From CAVPDA01 sp963702495 (GTDB lineage Bacteria > Pseudomonadota > Gammaproteobacteria > Burkholderiales > Rhodocyclaceae): a DNA stretch of 42,332 nt. Positions within the stretch are counted from its first letter, which is position 1, and every line of letters starts with the position of its first letter. The stretch covers positions 1-42,332 of the forward strand of contig CAVPDA010000008.1 of assembly GCA_963702495.1 (NCBI GenBank), in the 5' to 3' direction. The translations under genes and the position numbers were made by a program. Below are positions 6,851-13,722 of this stretch, in pieces. The notes below the pieces were generated by a model that did no database searches, was not told where the DNA came from, and saw only the letters and a list, made by a program, of their open reading frames with translations.

Positions 6851-8777
6851 CCTTCACCTACAGCCGCGGGAAAAACACCTTTGACAACCACCCGGAGCAG
6901 CGCAGCGCCACCGACCTGCGCGCTTTCGCGAAGGCGCTGCTCTCGGACGTGCAGCGCGCTAAAGGGCAGGGCTACGTCTGCTCGCCGCTCAACTCGGACG
7001 GGCGCCGATGCGCCGAAGGGGCGCTCCCGCGCCGTTCGCTCCGATTGATGCGGACGGGATAGCGCCCGAGGTACTCCCGGAATACCGCATGTATCTGGCG
7101 AAATTCCGCGGCTTTGGCTGGCCGACCGCCTCAAGCACCCCCGAGGCGCCGCGCGAGCGCGACATCATCGAGTTGTCGCGGGAAGTTACCCGCGGCGAAG
7201 GCATCGCGCTGGGGCGCCTGCTGATCGCTGATCTGGCCGACGAATTCGGAGACTCGGTGAAGGTCGATGCCTGCACGTTTCGGGGCGAGCAGCCTTGCTA
7301 TCTAGCCGTCGGCAGTGTGCGGCCATTTTTCTTCACGGGCGAGGCGCTAGACGTGAACTCTTGGCTCGAAAGGGCCACGCCAGAGCCCGAAAATGGCCCC
7401 ACAGACGGCACGACCGCGGACGACTGGATCACCCTATTGACCGATGGCGCTGACGTGCATCACGGCGCTTTGCGGCTCGTTGCGCGCATGGTCGCGAAGG
7501 GCTTGGTCGATTCGGAAATCCGCGCGTACTTCGAGGGCGTGGCCGGCACCGTGGCGAAAGCGCGCGGCGAGAAGCGGGTGCGCGAGCTGCTAGGACGTGA
7601 GCTTGACCGGATGATTTTGGGAGCGCGCGGGAAAGGGTTTGACCAGCGCGAAGGAGAAGAGGGCGAGGGCGCGCCTTCCATTTGGGATGAGCCGGCGGAC
7701 ATCCGCAGCATGCTCGAAACCGAGCCGGAGCCCATCACATGGTTAGCGCGGGATCGCATTCAGCTAGGACGCGCCGTGCTCATCACGGGTATCGGCGGAT
7801 CTAGCAAAACGAGGCTGCTCTATCACGCGGCGATAGGTTCCATCATCAAGCGCCTGCCGTGGCGTTGGCAGATCGACACGAGCGGCCGCGCCGTGCTCGT
7901 TTTGACCGAGGACACGCAACAGGACGTGCACCGCACCCTGTGGGGAATGTGTCAAGCCATGCGGCTGACTGCCGAGGAACTGCGCCTCGTGGCGGAGCGG
8001 CTCACGGTTTTCCCCTTGGCGGGGAAGAGTGCCGAACTGCTGAATTTCGGCAAGGATCGCATCCTGCGCCGCACCCCCGCCTACGAGCACCTGGTGGAGC
8101 GAATTCAGGGTATCGGCGACGTGGTTTTCGTCGGACTCGACCCGGCGCTAGGGCTTTCTGCCGGCGACGAGATGGAACAGCAGCATCAAAGAATGCTCGG
8201 GAAGGCTGCCGATGACATGGCCGTGGCCACGGGCGCGACTGTCATGCTGGCCTCTCACGCAACCAAAGCGAGCGCGAGCAGCGAGGAGCTTGGTTCGCAC
8301 AACAGCCGGGGAGGCGGGGCAATAACTGACGCCACCCGGGGCGAGTTCAGCCTGCGCACCATGACTGCAAAGGAAGCGCGGGAGGCGGGGATAACGGATA
8401 TGGAGGAGCGCAAGCGCCACGTACAGCTTGTCGCCACGAAGGGGAATCACATCTCGCCGTCGGCGTTTGTCCCTGTTTGGCTGCGCCGGGGGGACTTCGG
8501 GACGCTGTCGGAGGCGAATCTCGAATTCGGGGCGGAGCAAGACAGCGTCACCGCGGGGGATTTGCAGTGTCTTAAGGTGCTCGAAGGGCTTGCCGCCACC
8601 TGCACGCCGAAACTCGCCGAATGGCGCGCGGCATGCGCGGCGCTAATCCCACGCGATGTGGAAGCGGCGAAGAAGGCAATGCAGCGAATAGTCGGCCGGC
8701 TATCCCGAGCGGGGCTGATTGAGCGCGGCGCGGGTAGGGGCATCTATCTGCCGAGCGTTTTGGACGCCGACTTGTGA
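6847..8777 (+). CDS. Primase-like / P-loop ATPase replication protein (one frameshift)
   Basis: This is the replication protein of the element. From ATG 6847 (MTFTYSRGKNTFDNHPEQ) the N-terminal part resembles primase-like regions of phage proteins, including FRGFGWPTASSTPEAPRERD and the IDADG segment. The C-terminal half is a RepA/AAA_25-type RecA-fold ATPase. Its Walker A is GIGGSSKTRL, its Walker B-like strand is VVFVGLDPAL, and a LASHATK sensor strand follows. A winged-helix tail comes last (MQRIVGRLSRAGLIERGAGR). An uninterrupted frame runs only from 7008. The N-terminal 60 residues join it after a one-base shift near 7045, where ALPRR meets DADGI. The corrected product is about 643 aa. 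An iteron-like array follows directly, as expected for an initiator-helicase acting at a nearby origin. Confidence 0.8.
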
Positions 8778-8782
8778 AATCG

Positions 8783-8909
8783 AAGGGACATTCGCCAGAC
8801 ACCAGTGTAGGGGACAGGGACACCCTAAAGGGTGTGTCCCTTGTCCCTTCGCTACCCTGTGTCCCTGTTGTCCCTTCGTTGTCCCTTCGTTGTCCCTTCG
8901 TTGTCCCTT
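8783..8909 (+). repeat. Iteron-like cluster, probable replication origin
   Basis: The heptamer GTCCCTT occurs at 8836, 8843, 8870, 8881, 8892 and 8903, with GTCCCTG at 8861. The last four are exact tandem copies with an 11-bp period (ttgtcccttcg). Inverted versions (AAGGGAC at 8783, AGGGGAC at 8809, CAGGGAC at 8815) precede them, and an imperfect palindrome spans 8816-8842. The cluster lies directly after the primase/ATPase gene, where satellites and small plasmids usually keep their origin. Origin function is inferred. Confidence 0.6.
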
Positions 8910-8927
8910 GACCTATTTGGAGGAAAG

Positions 8928-9245
8928 ATGGCACGCAAACCCGGCTTAACCCCCGAGCGTCACCGCAGCCTTGGGTTGGAACTGGCGCTCACATCGGATC
9001 GCTTGACGCACATCTCCGGCGAGTTGAATCGCGCATACCCGCGTCTGGCCCGTCAATACACCGCAATCGGCCGGGCGATAGACGCGTTGAGCACAGCGCG
9101 CTGCAGCTTGGACTCGGCACTGGCTGTGGAGCACCCGAGCGAGTTCGCTCCTACGGTCTATTACCCGCACCCGGCAACGCGCACCGCGGCACCCGCGGAC
9201 CAGGGCGGCGGCTGCCGACACGAGGGCGCTGTGACTGGAAAATAG
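8928..9245 (+). CDS. Hypothetical protein, 105 aa
   Basis: The ATG at 8928 follows a good ribosome site (ggagg, 8919-8923). The frame is open further upstream, but only through the repeat cluster. The protein is helical and basic at the start (KPGLTPERHRSLGLELALTS) with a repeated-looking helix (LARQYTAIGRAIDALSTARC) and a disordered, Pro/Gly-rich tail. I know no family. It is the first gene after the presumed origin and could be a small accessory factor of the element. Confidence 0.55.
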   Translation: MARKPGLTPERHRSLGLELALTSDRLTHISGELNRAYPRLARQYTAIGRAIDALSTARCSLDSALAVEHPSEFAPTVYYPHPATRTAAPADQGGGCRHEGAVTGK

Positions 9246-9406
9246 CGAGAGGAAGAAAGGCTATATACATCAATGGCATGCCACCCAATTCTCTGAAAAC
9301 TTTTTGTCTTGGACACCCCGCCCAATGGCACGCACAGATTATGTTCTAGATCAAGACTCAATCGTAAAACGCTGACTGAAAACGACTTTTTCAAAGGAGA
9401 AGGACC

Positions 9407-9694
9407 ATGTACGAACGAGCAGACCTAAGACACACAACATCGGCCGGCTGGCAGTCTGGCATCGGCCTGGACGTTGAACGGCAGGACGCTACCGTCCTAC
9501 GGCAGGATCGTCCCGGCTACATCCGCGTCCCGGTCAAGGTGACGGTGCTCCGCATCGTCCGTGGGCGCGCGCCACTGGTCTGGCGCTCCGCAACCGCGCC
9601 ACGGGCGGCGCTTCCGGATCGCTACGAGGTGATTCGGCGGCATTTGGGGTACGAGGTCGCCGCGGAAGCGCCGGCACGGGAGGTGCAGTCATGA
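9407..9694 (+). CDS. Hypothetical protein, 95 aa
   Basis: The ATG has an excellent ribosome-binding site (aaaggagaagg, 9393-9403). The preceding 160 bp are AT-richer than the surroundings, so a promoter for the second gene block may lie there, though I cannot define one. The product has a beta-rich middle (GYIRVPVKVTVLRIVRGRAP) and no recognisable motif. Its stop overlaps the following ATG (9691-9694) by 4 nt. It begins the block that leads to the capsid gene and may be expressed with it. Confidence 0.6.
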   Translation: MYERADLRHTTSAGWQSGIGLDVERQDATVLRQDRPGYIRVPVKVTVLRIVRGRAPLVWRSATAPRAALPDRYEVIRRHLGYEVAAEAPAREVQS

Positions 9695-9969
9695 GCGCGC
9701 CTTTCGACGACATGGCAGCGATGGCGGCATTGGGCGCAGCGGCAAGCGTGGTGGCGCGGGAAGGATTGCGCTATTCCGGCCGGGCGACCCCTGGCGAACT
9801 GACGGAAGCGCTGCGGGAGTTGCGCGAAACCGGCGGCACCCTGGAGCTGCGCGTCCGGCTCAGTCCGCTGCTGACTGCCACGCTCGTGGCGCTAGACGCC
9901 GAAGGCATGGCGACGGCGGAGCTTTTCCGTACCGAAGCCGTCCCGATCCAGCCGTTCGAGATCCAATAG
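9691..9969 (+). CDS. Hypothetical protein, 92 aa
   Basis: The start overlaps the previous stop by 4 nt. The protein is short and Ala/Leu-rich, with helices in the first half (MAAMAALGAAASVVAREGLR) and strands in the second (TLELRVRLSPLLTATLVALD). There is no signal peptide, and the hydrophobic stretches are too broken for a membrane helix. No family recognised. The gene lies between the replication region and the capsid gene. A role in regulation or capsid assembly cannot be told from sequence. Confidence 0.55.
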   Translation: MSAPFDDMAAMAALGAAASVVAREGLRYSGRATPGELTEALRELRETGGTLELRVRLSPLLTATLVALDAEGMATAELFRTEAVPIQPFEIQ

Positions 9970-10014
9970 ATGAGCGCGACCATCGCCGGCCGGAGTTTCG
10001 CCACGAAGGCATGA
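9970..10014 (+). CDS. 14-codon frame, possible translational relay
   Basis: This mini-frame (MSATIAGRSFATKA) starts one base after the TAG of the previous gene and overlaps the next ATG (10011) by 4 nt. Its first four codons are the same as those of the next gene, so it may be a small duplication. It could carry ribosomes from one gene to the next. It is too short to judge on its own. Confidence 0.25.
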   Translation: MSATIAGRSFATKA

Positions 10015-10370
10015 GCGCGACCGGCGACCTTGTGCGCTTCGTCCCTGCCGGCGACGACCGGGACCGGCTGCTGCGGCTGGTGCGACTCGGGCAATGCTTT
10101 GCGGCACAGCAGCGCGGCCGCCGTCCTGCTTTCATGACGAAGTACATCGAAAGATTGGTCGCCGATCACCATCCGCGCACATTTCATGAACTGATGGTGC
10201 AGATCCGGTTCGAGGCATTGCTGACCCGGCAGCGCGGACATGGGGTGATTGTGGAGGTCGATTCCGAAGCCGGGACCGTAGCCTACCTTGACCCTGATCA
10301 CGGCATGCGGGACGTTAGCCTTAAGCGCCTTCGCAATCTCGCCGCATTGCGAAAAAAGTCGCCCGCATGA
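10011..10370 (+). CDS. Hypothetical protein, 119 aa
   Basis: This unrecognised protein has a helical, charged first half (DDRDRLLRLVRLGQCFAAQQ, then ERLVADHHPRTFHELMVQIR) and a beta-strand second half ending in a basic helix (LKRLRNLAALRKKS). The start at ATG 10011 overlaps the preceding mini-frame by 4 nt. It lies directly upstream of the capsid gene, in the place where phages normally have a portal or protease, but it matches neither. It could be a capsid-associated or regulatory protein specific to this element. Confidence 0.6.
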   Translation: MSATGDLVRFVPAGDDRDRLLRLVRLGQCFAAQQRGRRPAFMTKYIERLVADHHPRTFHELMVQIRFEALLTRQRGHGVIVEVDSEAGTVAYLDPDHGMRDVSLKRLRNLAALRKKSPA

Positions 10371-10436
10371 TTCCCGCATTCCGCTATACCGGGATTGCAT
10401 CCTGCCATGATTCCGACATACCGCCAGACGGGATGA

Positions 10437-11588
10437 ATGGGGAATATGGCAATGGATTTCGAAATCAAGGAAGCTATCGAGCGCCAGCTTACGGCGTGGG
10501 AACAGTTCAGGAAGGCCAACGATTCCAGGCTCGCGAAGATCGACCGGGACATCGACCAACTGGCGAAGGAAACCGCTCAGGTTCAGCTTGCATCGCAGCG
10601 GCCTGACGGCCGGGATCGCGGCGACACCTTCGGCGCCGAGGCCAAGGATTTTTGGCGCTACATCCGCACCGGCGCCGAGGTTAAGAGCATGTCGTCCGGC
10701 TCCGACCCGGAGGGCGGCTATCTGGTGCCGCAGATAATCGACACCAAGCTTTCCAAGTACCTGCGCGACTTCTCGCCCATGCGCAAGCTCGCACGCGTGG
10801 TGGAAATCGACGGCGCCGAACTGCAGATGGTGCATTCGGTGGGCGGCACTGTGGCGGCTTGGGTAGGCGAAGTTTCGGCACGACCCGAGACCACGTCGCC
10901 CGCATTCCAGAAGATCAGCGCCCCGGCTCACCAGCTTTATGCGCTGCCGATGCTTTCTCAGGCGCTGCTCAACGACAACACCTTCGAGCTTGAGCAGTGG
11001 CTGCTGCTCGAACTGGCGGAGACGTTCGGCACGTATGAGGGCTCGGCGTTCCTCACCGGCGACGGAATCAGCAAACCGCGCGGGATTCTCACAATGGACG
11101 TTGCCAGCACGGCGGACGGCACCCGCGCTAACACTGCTGTGCAATATGTCGTCACGGGCAACAGCGGCGCATTCGCGGCGAGCAACCCGGGCGACAAGCT
11201 CTTCGACCTGGTGCATTCGCTGGCGCCTGCTTATCGGCAGCGTGCCGCGTGGATCATGAACAGTTCGGTGCTCTCCGCCATCCGCCAGTTCAAGGACGGG
11301 ACCACGGGCATGTATCTGGTGCGCGACGGTCTCAACGCCGGGCAGCCGCCGGAGCTGTTGGGCTACCCGATCAACGAGGACGAGAACATGCCGGACCTGT
11401 CGGCGAATTCACTCAGCATTGCCTTCGGCGACTGGCAATCGGCGTACACCATCGTGGATCGTTCCACGACCTTGCTGCGCGATCCGTACTCGAACAAGCC
11501 CTATGTCGGGTTCTACTCGGTCAAGCGTGTCGGCGGCATGGTGCGCAATACCCGCGCCTACAAGTTGATGAAGTTCGGCACGTCGTAA
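10437..11588 (+). CDS. Major capsid protein, HK97 family
   Basis: This 383-aa protein is a clear HK97-fold phage major capsid protein. Residues 1-70 are a short, charged, coiled-coil scaffold-like (delta) region. The typical domain entry SSGSDPEGGYLVPQIIDTKL follows. Family-typical segments come next, including PAFQKISAPAHQLYALPMLS, LLNDNTFELEQWLLLELAET, FLTGDGISKPRGIL, WIMNSSVLSAIRQFKD and FYSVKRVGGMVRNTRAYKLM. ATG 10437 and ATG 10446 are both possible starts. The length matches full-size family members, and the frame is intact, unlike the integrase. No prohead protease, portal, terminase or connector gene lies on either side. A transcription terminator follows at 11686. A complete capsid gene in an otherwise capsid-less element suggests it is kept under selection, perhaps to redirect packaging of a helper phage. 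Confidence 0.92.
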   Translation: MGNMAMDFEIKEAIERQLTAWEQFRKANDSRLAKIDRDIDQLAKETAQVQLASQRPDGRDRGDTFGAEAKDFWRYIRTGAEVKSMSSGSDPEGGYLVPQIIDTKLSKYLRDFSPMRKLARVVEIDGAELQMVHSVGGTVAAWVGEVSARPETTSPAFQKISAPAHQLYALPMLSQALLNDNTFELEQWLLLELAETFGTYEGSAFLTGDGISKPRGILTMDVASTADGTRANTAVQYVVTGNSGAFAASNPGDKLFDLVHSLAPAYRQRAAWIMNSSVLSAIRQFKDGTTGMYLVRDGLNAGQPPELLGYPINEDENMPDLSANSLSIAFGDWQSAYTIVDRSTTLLRDPYSNKPYVGFYSVKRVGGMVRNTRAYKLMKFGTS

Positions 11589-11685
11589 GAATGCGCGCGG
11601 CATGTCTCTGTTATGGGGGCATGCATGCGCATCGGTCAAGCCGTGAGTGACCGTGACAACCGCGGCGATCCATGATGCTGTCAAG

Positions 11686-11717
11686 CGCCCCGCCCACAAA
11701 GCGGGGCGTTCTCGTTT
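11686..11717 (+). terminator. Rho-independent terminator after the capsid gene
   Basis: A perfect 8-bp GC stem (cgccccgc / gcggggcg) with loop ccacaaa is followed by ttctcgttt. It lies about 100 bp after the capsid stop and marks the end of the second gene block. Confidence 0.8.
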
Positions 11718-11729
11718 CGGAGGCAGACC

Positions 11730-11984
11730 GTGGCAAGGGCGGCGAGGCTGGCGACGCTGCAGAAGGGAGCGGTTCCAAATGCATCAATTGATGCATTCAG
11801 GCAACCGGACGCTGCCGAACTGTTGAACGTCTCGCGTCCAAGTGTGCAGCGCGCCCGCACCGTCCTATCGAATGCCATACCGGAGTTGGTCAAGGCGGTC
11901 TATCAAGGATCGGTGGCGGTTAGTGCGGCCGCTCCAGACGCGCTACAGCAGCTCGATGCGCTGGTGCCCGTGCCACGGCATTGA
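11730..11984 (+). pseudogene. ParB-like protein fragment
   Basis: The 84-aa frame starting at GTG 11730 carries PDAAELLNVSRPSVQRARTV and then PELVKAVYQGSVAVSAAAPD. This is the helix-turn-helix and following region of ParB-like nuclease/partition proteins common in prophages. The family is normally several hundred residues long. Here the N-terminal ParB/Srx domain and the C-terminal part are missing, and the last residues (QQLDALVPVPRH) no longer match. It lies between the capsid terminator and the right att site, so it is probably a remnant captured at the element end. Expression is unlikely. Confidence 0.6.
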
Positions 11985-12077
11985 CCGGCGGGGTTGACGC
12001 GCCTAGTGCCTTGCCACGGTGGCGCATGTGGCGCTGTTTCGTTGTCGGTTTCCGCATCGGAAACCAGCACGATTCCG

Positions 12078-12099
12078 AGTTTCCGATAAGTTTCCGATG
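12078..12099 (+). repeat. Right arm-type sites: tandem AGTTTCCGATA/AGTTTCCGATG
   Basis: Two adjacent 11-bp copies lie 45 bp inside the right att repeat and match the left pair at 3107-3128. A further GTTTCCG (12048) and its inverse CGGAAAC (12058) lie nearby. They are interpreted as integrase arm sites. Confidence 0.65.
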
Positions 12100-12101
12100 G
12101 G

Positions 12102-12143
12102 CAAAAAAGTAGGGCTTGAGATGCTGCAAGCCCTTGATTTTTT
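12102..12143. terminator. Bidirectional terminator at the element/tRNA-Glu junction
   Basis: An 8-bp stem (agggcttg / caagccct, loop agatgctg) lies at 12111-12134. On the minus strand it is followed by a six-T run and lies directly after tRNA-Glu, so it can end the tRNA transcript. On the plus strand a run of T follows at 12138-12144, ending transcripts from the element. It lies inside the element, which therefore brings its own terminator to the tRNA. Confidence 0.75.
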
Positions 12144-12191
12144 TGGCGTCCCCACGGGGATTCGAACCCCGGTTACCGCCGTGAAAGGGCG
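12144..12191 (+). repeat. Right attachment site within tRNA-Glu
   Basis: This is the 48-bp copy identical to 2942-2989 and is part of the intact tRNA. Integration has rebuilt the full tRNA at this end, as usual for tRNA-targeting tyrosine integrases. Confidence 0.95.
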
Positions 12192-12219
12192 ATGTCCTAG
12201 GCCTCTAGACGATGGGGAC
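12144..12219 (-). tRNA. tRNA-Glu(TTC)
   Basis: This is a complete 76-nt cloverleaf on the minus strand. The acceptor pairs GTCCCCA with TGGGGAC, the discriminator is G, and CCA is encoded (12144-12146). The T loop is GTTCGAAT-type and the anticodon loop is CTTTCAC with anticodon TTC (complement at 12183-12185). The 3' 48 nt are shared with the left att repeat. It is the integration target of the 9.2 kb element. Confidence 0.97.
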
Positions 12220-12282
12220 GCTGAGAAACGGCGCGCGGCCGAGGTGGTAGAAAAATGCCGCGCCGAGCGTTGGACGGCGCGT

Positions 12283-12288
12283 ACTATA
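12283..12288 (-). promoter_or_regulatory. Possible -10 box of tRNA-Glu
   Basis: On the minus strand TATAGT lies about 64 bp before the tRNA 5' end and is followed by a GC-rich discriminator, as in stringently controlled stable-RNA promoters. No clear -35 box is seen at the right distance. The rest of 12220-12456 shows no gene. Confidence 0.4.
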
Positions 12289-12456
12289 CCAGAACTTTTC
12301 CGCAAATTCCTACGCCCGGCCAGATTCCCAGGGCAATCGCATGAATGCCATCGTGGACAACCGAAATAGTCGTTCACGATCAAGGGGGGTGCCAAGGGGC
12401 CATTCACTGGGGGCTGATTTCTCTAGCAGCCTCCCGTCCGGTCCGGGCCTCTATGC

Positions 12457-13392
12457 TCAACCATCCGACGCCTTGGCGCCCGCTTCGGCGGACGCAGTCG
12501 CTGCTCCAACCTCGTAGCGAACGGTTACAGGGGAGTCAGGCACGGGCGGTTCCCCCAGTCCGATGACCCCGACGGCATCGAGCACGCATCGGTTGCGGCG
12601 CAGGTAGGTGTTGGCCCCGCTGGTGGAGACGACGTAGGTACCGTTGGAACTCTGGTCGATCAGGACGAACTCCCCATCCTGGTACTCGAGCCGGGCATGC
12701 ACGCGGGACACGACGGAATGCTTGATTACCAAGTCATTGTCATCGGAACGGCCGATGGTCAGCGTCGGACGCTCGTGGCCGAGTTCGATGCGCCGGTGGA
12801 CGAAGGTCAGGAACAAGCGCGCGCCGCCATTGCGGCTTGCGCCCGATGCCGGCCCCTGGCGTGCCACGGTCGTCTCTTCCGACCGCCATACGACTTCGCA
12901 GGTATCGAAGCGCTCACCCTTGCCTTTCACGTCCTTCGCTTCGATGCGGCGGGTCCGCGCTTGCCACGATGGCGACATCAGCGCGACGCTGGCAGCCGTG
13001 GTTACGATCTGCCCGCCCTTGGCCAGACTGGCCATTCTTGCCGCAAGGTTCACGGTCTCGCCGAAAACGTCGTCTCCTTCGACGAGGACCGGACCGAAAT
13101 GGAATCCGACGCGGATCTTGATTTGCGGACCCTCGGCAAAGAGCGTTCCGGTGACGTCCTCCTGCATCCTGACGGCGGCGGCCGCGGCCGCATCGGCGCT
13201 TTCGAAGGTTGCCATGATCTCATCGCCGAGGGTCTTGATCAGGGTACCGCCGCACTCATGCGTGACATCGATGAGGATCGCGATACGCCGCGCCAGGATG
13301 TCCAGCGCCATGACGTCTCCCAGCACCCGGTACACCCGGGTACTGCCGGAGATATCGGCGAAGAGGATCGCCAGCTTGCGCTCGTGCCGCAT
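12457..13392 (-). CDS. Class III adenylate/guanylate cyclase with C-terminal FHA domain
   Basis: This 311-aa cytoplasmic protein fuses a class III nucleotide cyclase domain (about residues 5-170) to a forkhead-associated domain (about 190-290). Metal-binding Asp13 (FADISGS) and Asp57 (KTLGDE) are present, with Lys53 as the likely purine-contacting residue. The dimer segment DDVFGETVNLAARM carries the conserved Asn and Arg. The FHA part has GR (214-215), SRVH (229-232) and the SSNGT loop (248-252), so it should bind phosphothreonine peptides. The protein has no membrane segment. It would make cyclic AMP (or GMP) in response to a phosphorylated partner. No kinase gene is next to it. The start is ATG 13392; the frame is closed soon above. 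Confidence 0.88.
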   Translation of the reverse strand: MRHERKLAILFADISGSTRVYRVLGDVMALDILARRIAILIDVTHECGGTLIKTLGDEIMATFESADAAAAAAVRMQEDVTGTLFAEGPQIKIRVGFHFGPVLVEGDDVFGETVNLAARMASLAKGGQIVTTAASVALMSPSWQARTRRIEAKDVKGKGERFDTCEVVWRSEETTVARQGPASGASRNGGARLFLTFVHRRIELGHERPTLTIGRSDDNDLVIKHSVVSRVHARLEYQDGEFVLIDQSSNGTYVVSTSGANTYLRRNRCVLDAVGVIGLGEPPVPDSPVTVRYEVGAATASAEAGAKASDG

Positions 13393-13722
13393 CGGGATTC
13401 CTGTGCCTCCGCGTTCTCGCTCAGCCTGCCGGAACGGGTGTTCGCGCCGCGTCGCTGCGGATCAGCTCGGATAGTTGCAATGATAACATCCGTCGCGCCC
13501 CGCGCCACGGAGCGCCCCGCGCCAGCAGTCACTTGTCATGGAGTAACCGGCCGCGGCGGGGAAGACCGGCTGCCGCGACTCGTGGCCCTGAACGCACTGC
13601 TCCGCGCAGCAACGGACTGCCGATCTGCAACCGTCAGCCCGCTCTGCGCGCGGACAGCGGCATGAACCTCATCCGGCACGGACAGACCGCGCGACGCTGT
13701 CGGAAACATTGCGGGCGCGCGG
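13393..13722. other. Intergenic region, 330 bp
   Basis: This lies between the cyclase start and the end of the PilZ-like gene, both on the minus strand. Frames crossing it are Arg/Ala-rich shadows. A possible -10 (TATCAT on the minus strand, near 13482-13487) could serve the cyclase, but there is no clear -35. No RNA gene or repeat is seen. Confidence 0.4.

Larger units (their letters stand above)
2942..12191. mobile_element. tRNA-Glu-integrated 9.2 kb satellite-like element with a lone capsid gene
   Basis: The element is bounded by a perfect 48-bp direct repeat of the 3' part of tRNA-Glu(TTC). The right copy is part of the intact tRNA and the left copy is the displaced end. Unit length is 9202 bp. 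In order it carries a tyrosine integrase (broken), a hypothetical gene, an HTH protein, a chain of tiny overlapping genes, a primase/P-loop ATPase, an iteron-like cluster, five small unknown frames, an HK97-type major capsid protein, a terminator and a ParB-like fragment. All genes are on the plus strand. There is no portal, terminase, prohead protease, tail or lysis gene, so it cannot be a complete phage. A phage satellite or a reduced prophage are the two readings. Confidence 0.85.

Noticed and set aside
10367..10606. Plus-strand frame overlapping the capsid start
   Set aside because: Although its ATG overlaps the previous stop, most of it is the shifted frame of the intact capsid gene and has shadow-like composition.
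2942..12191. CRISPR array or toxin-antitoxin system inside the element
   Set aside because: The short repeats are 7-11 bp without unique 30-40-bp spacers, and no toxin or antitoxin motif was found.
12003..12407. Open frames on both strands across tRNA-Glu (for example 12003-12407 minus and 12019-12369 plus)
   Set aside because: They contain peptides such as GIRTPVTAVKG that are typical mistranslations of tRNA genes. The tRNA explains the DNA.
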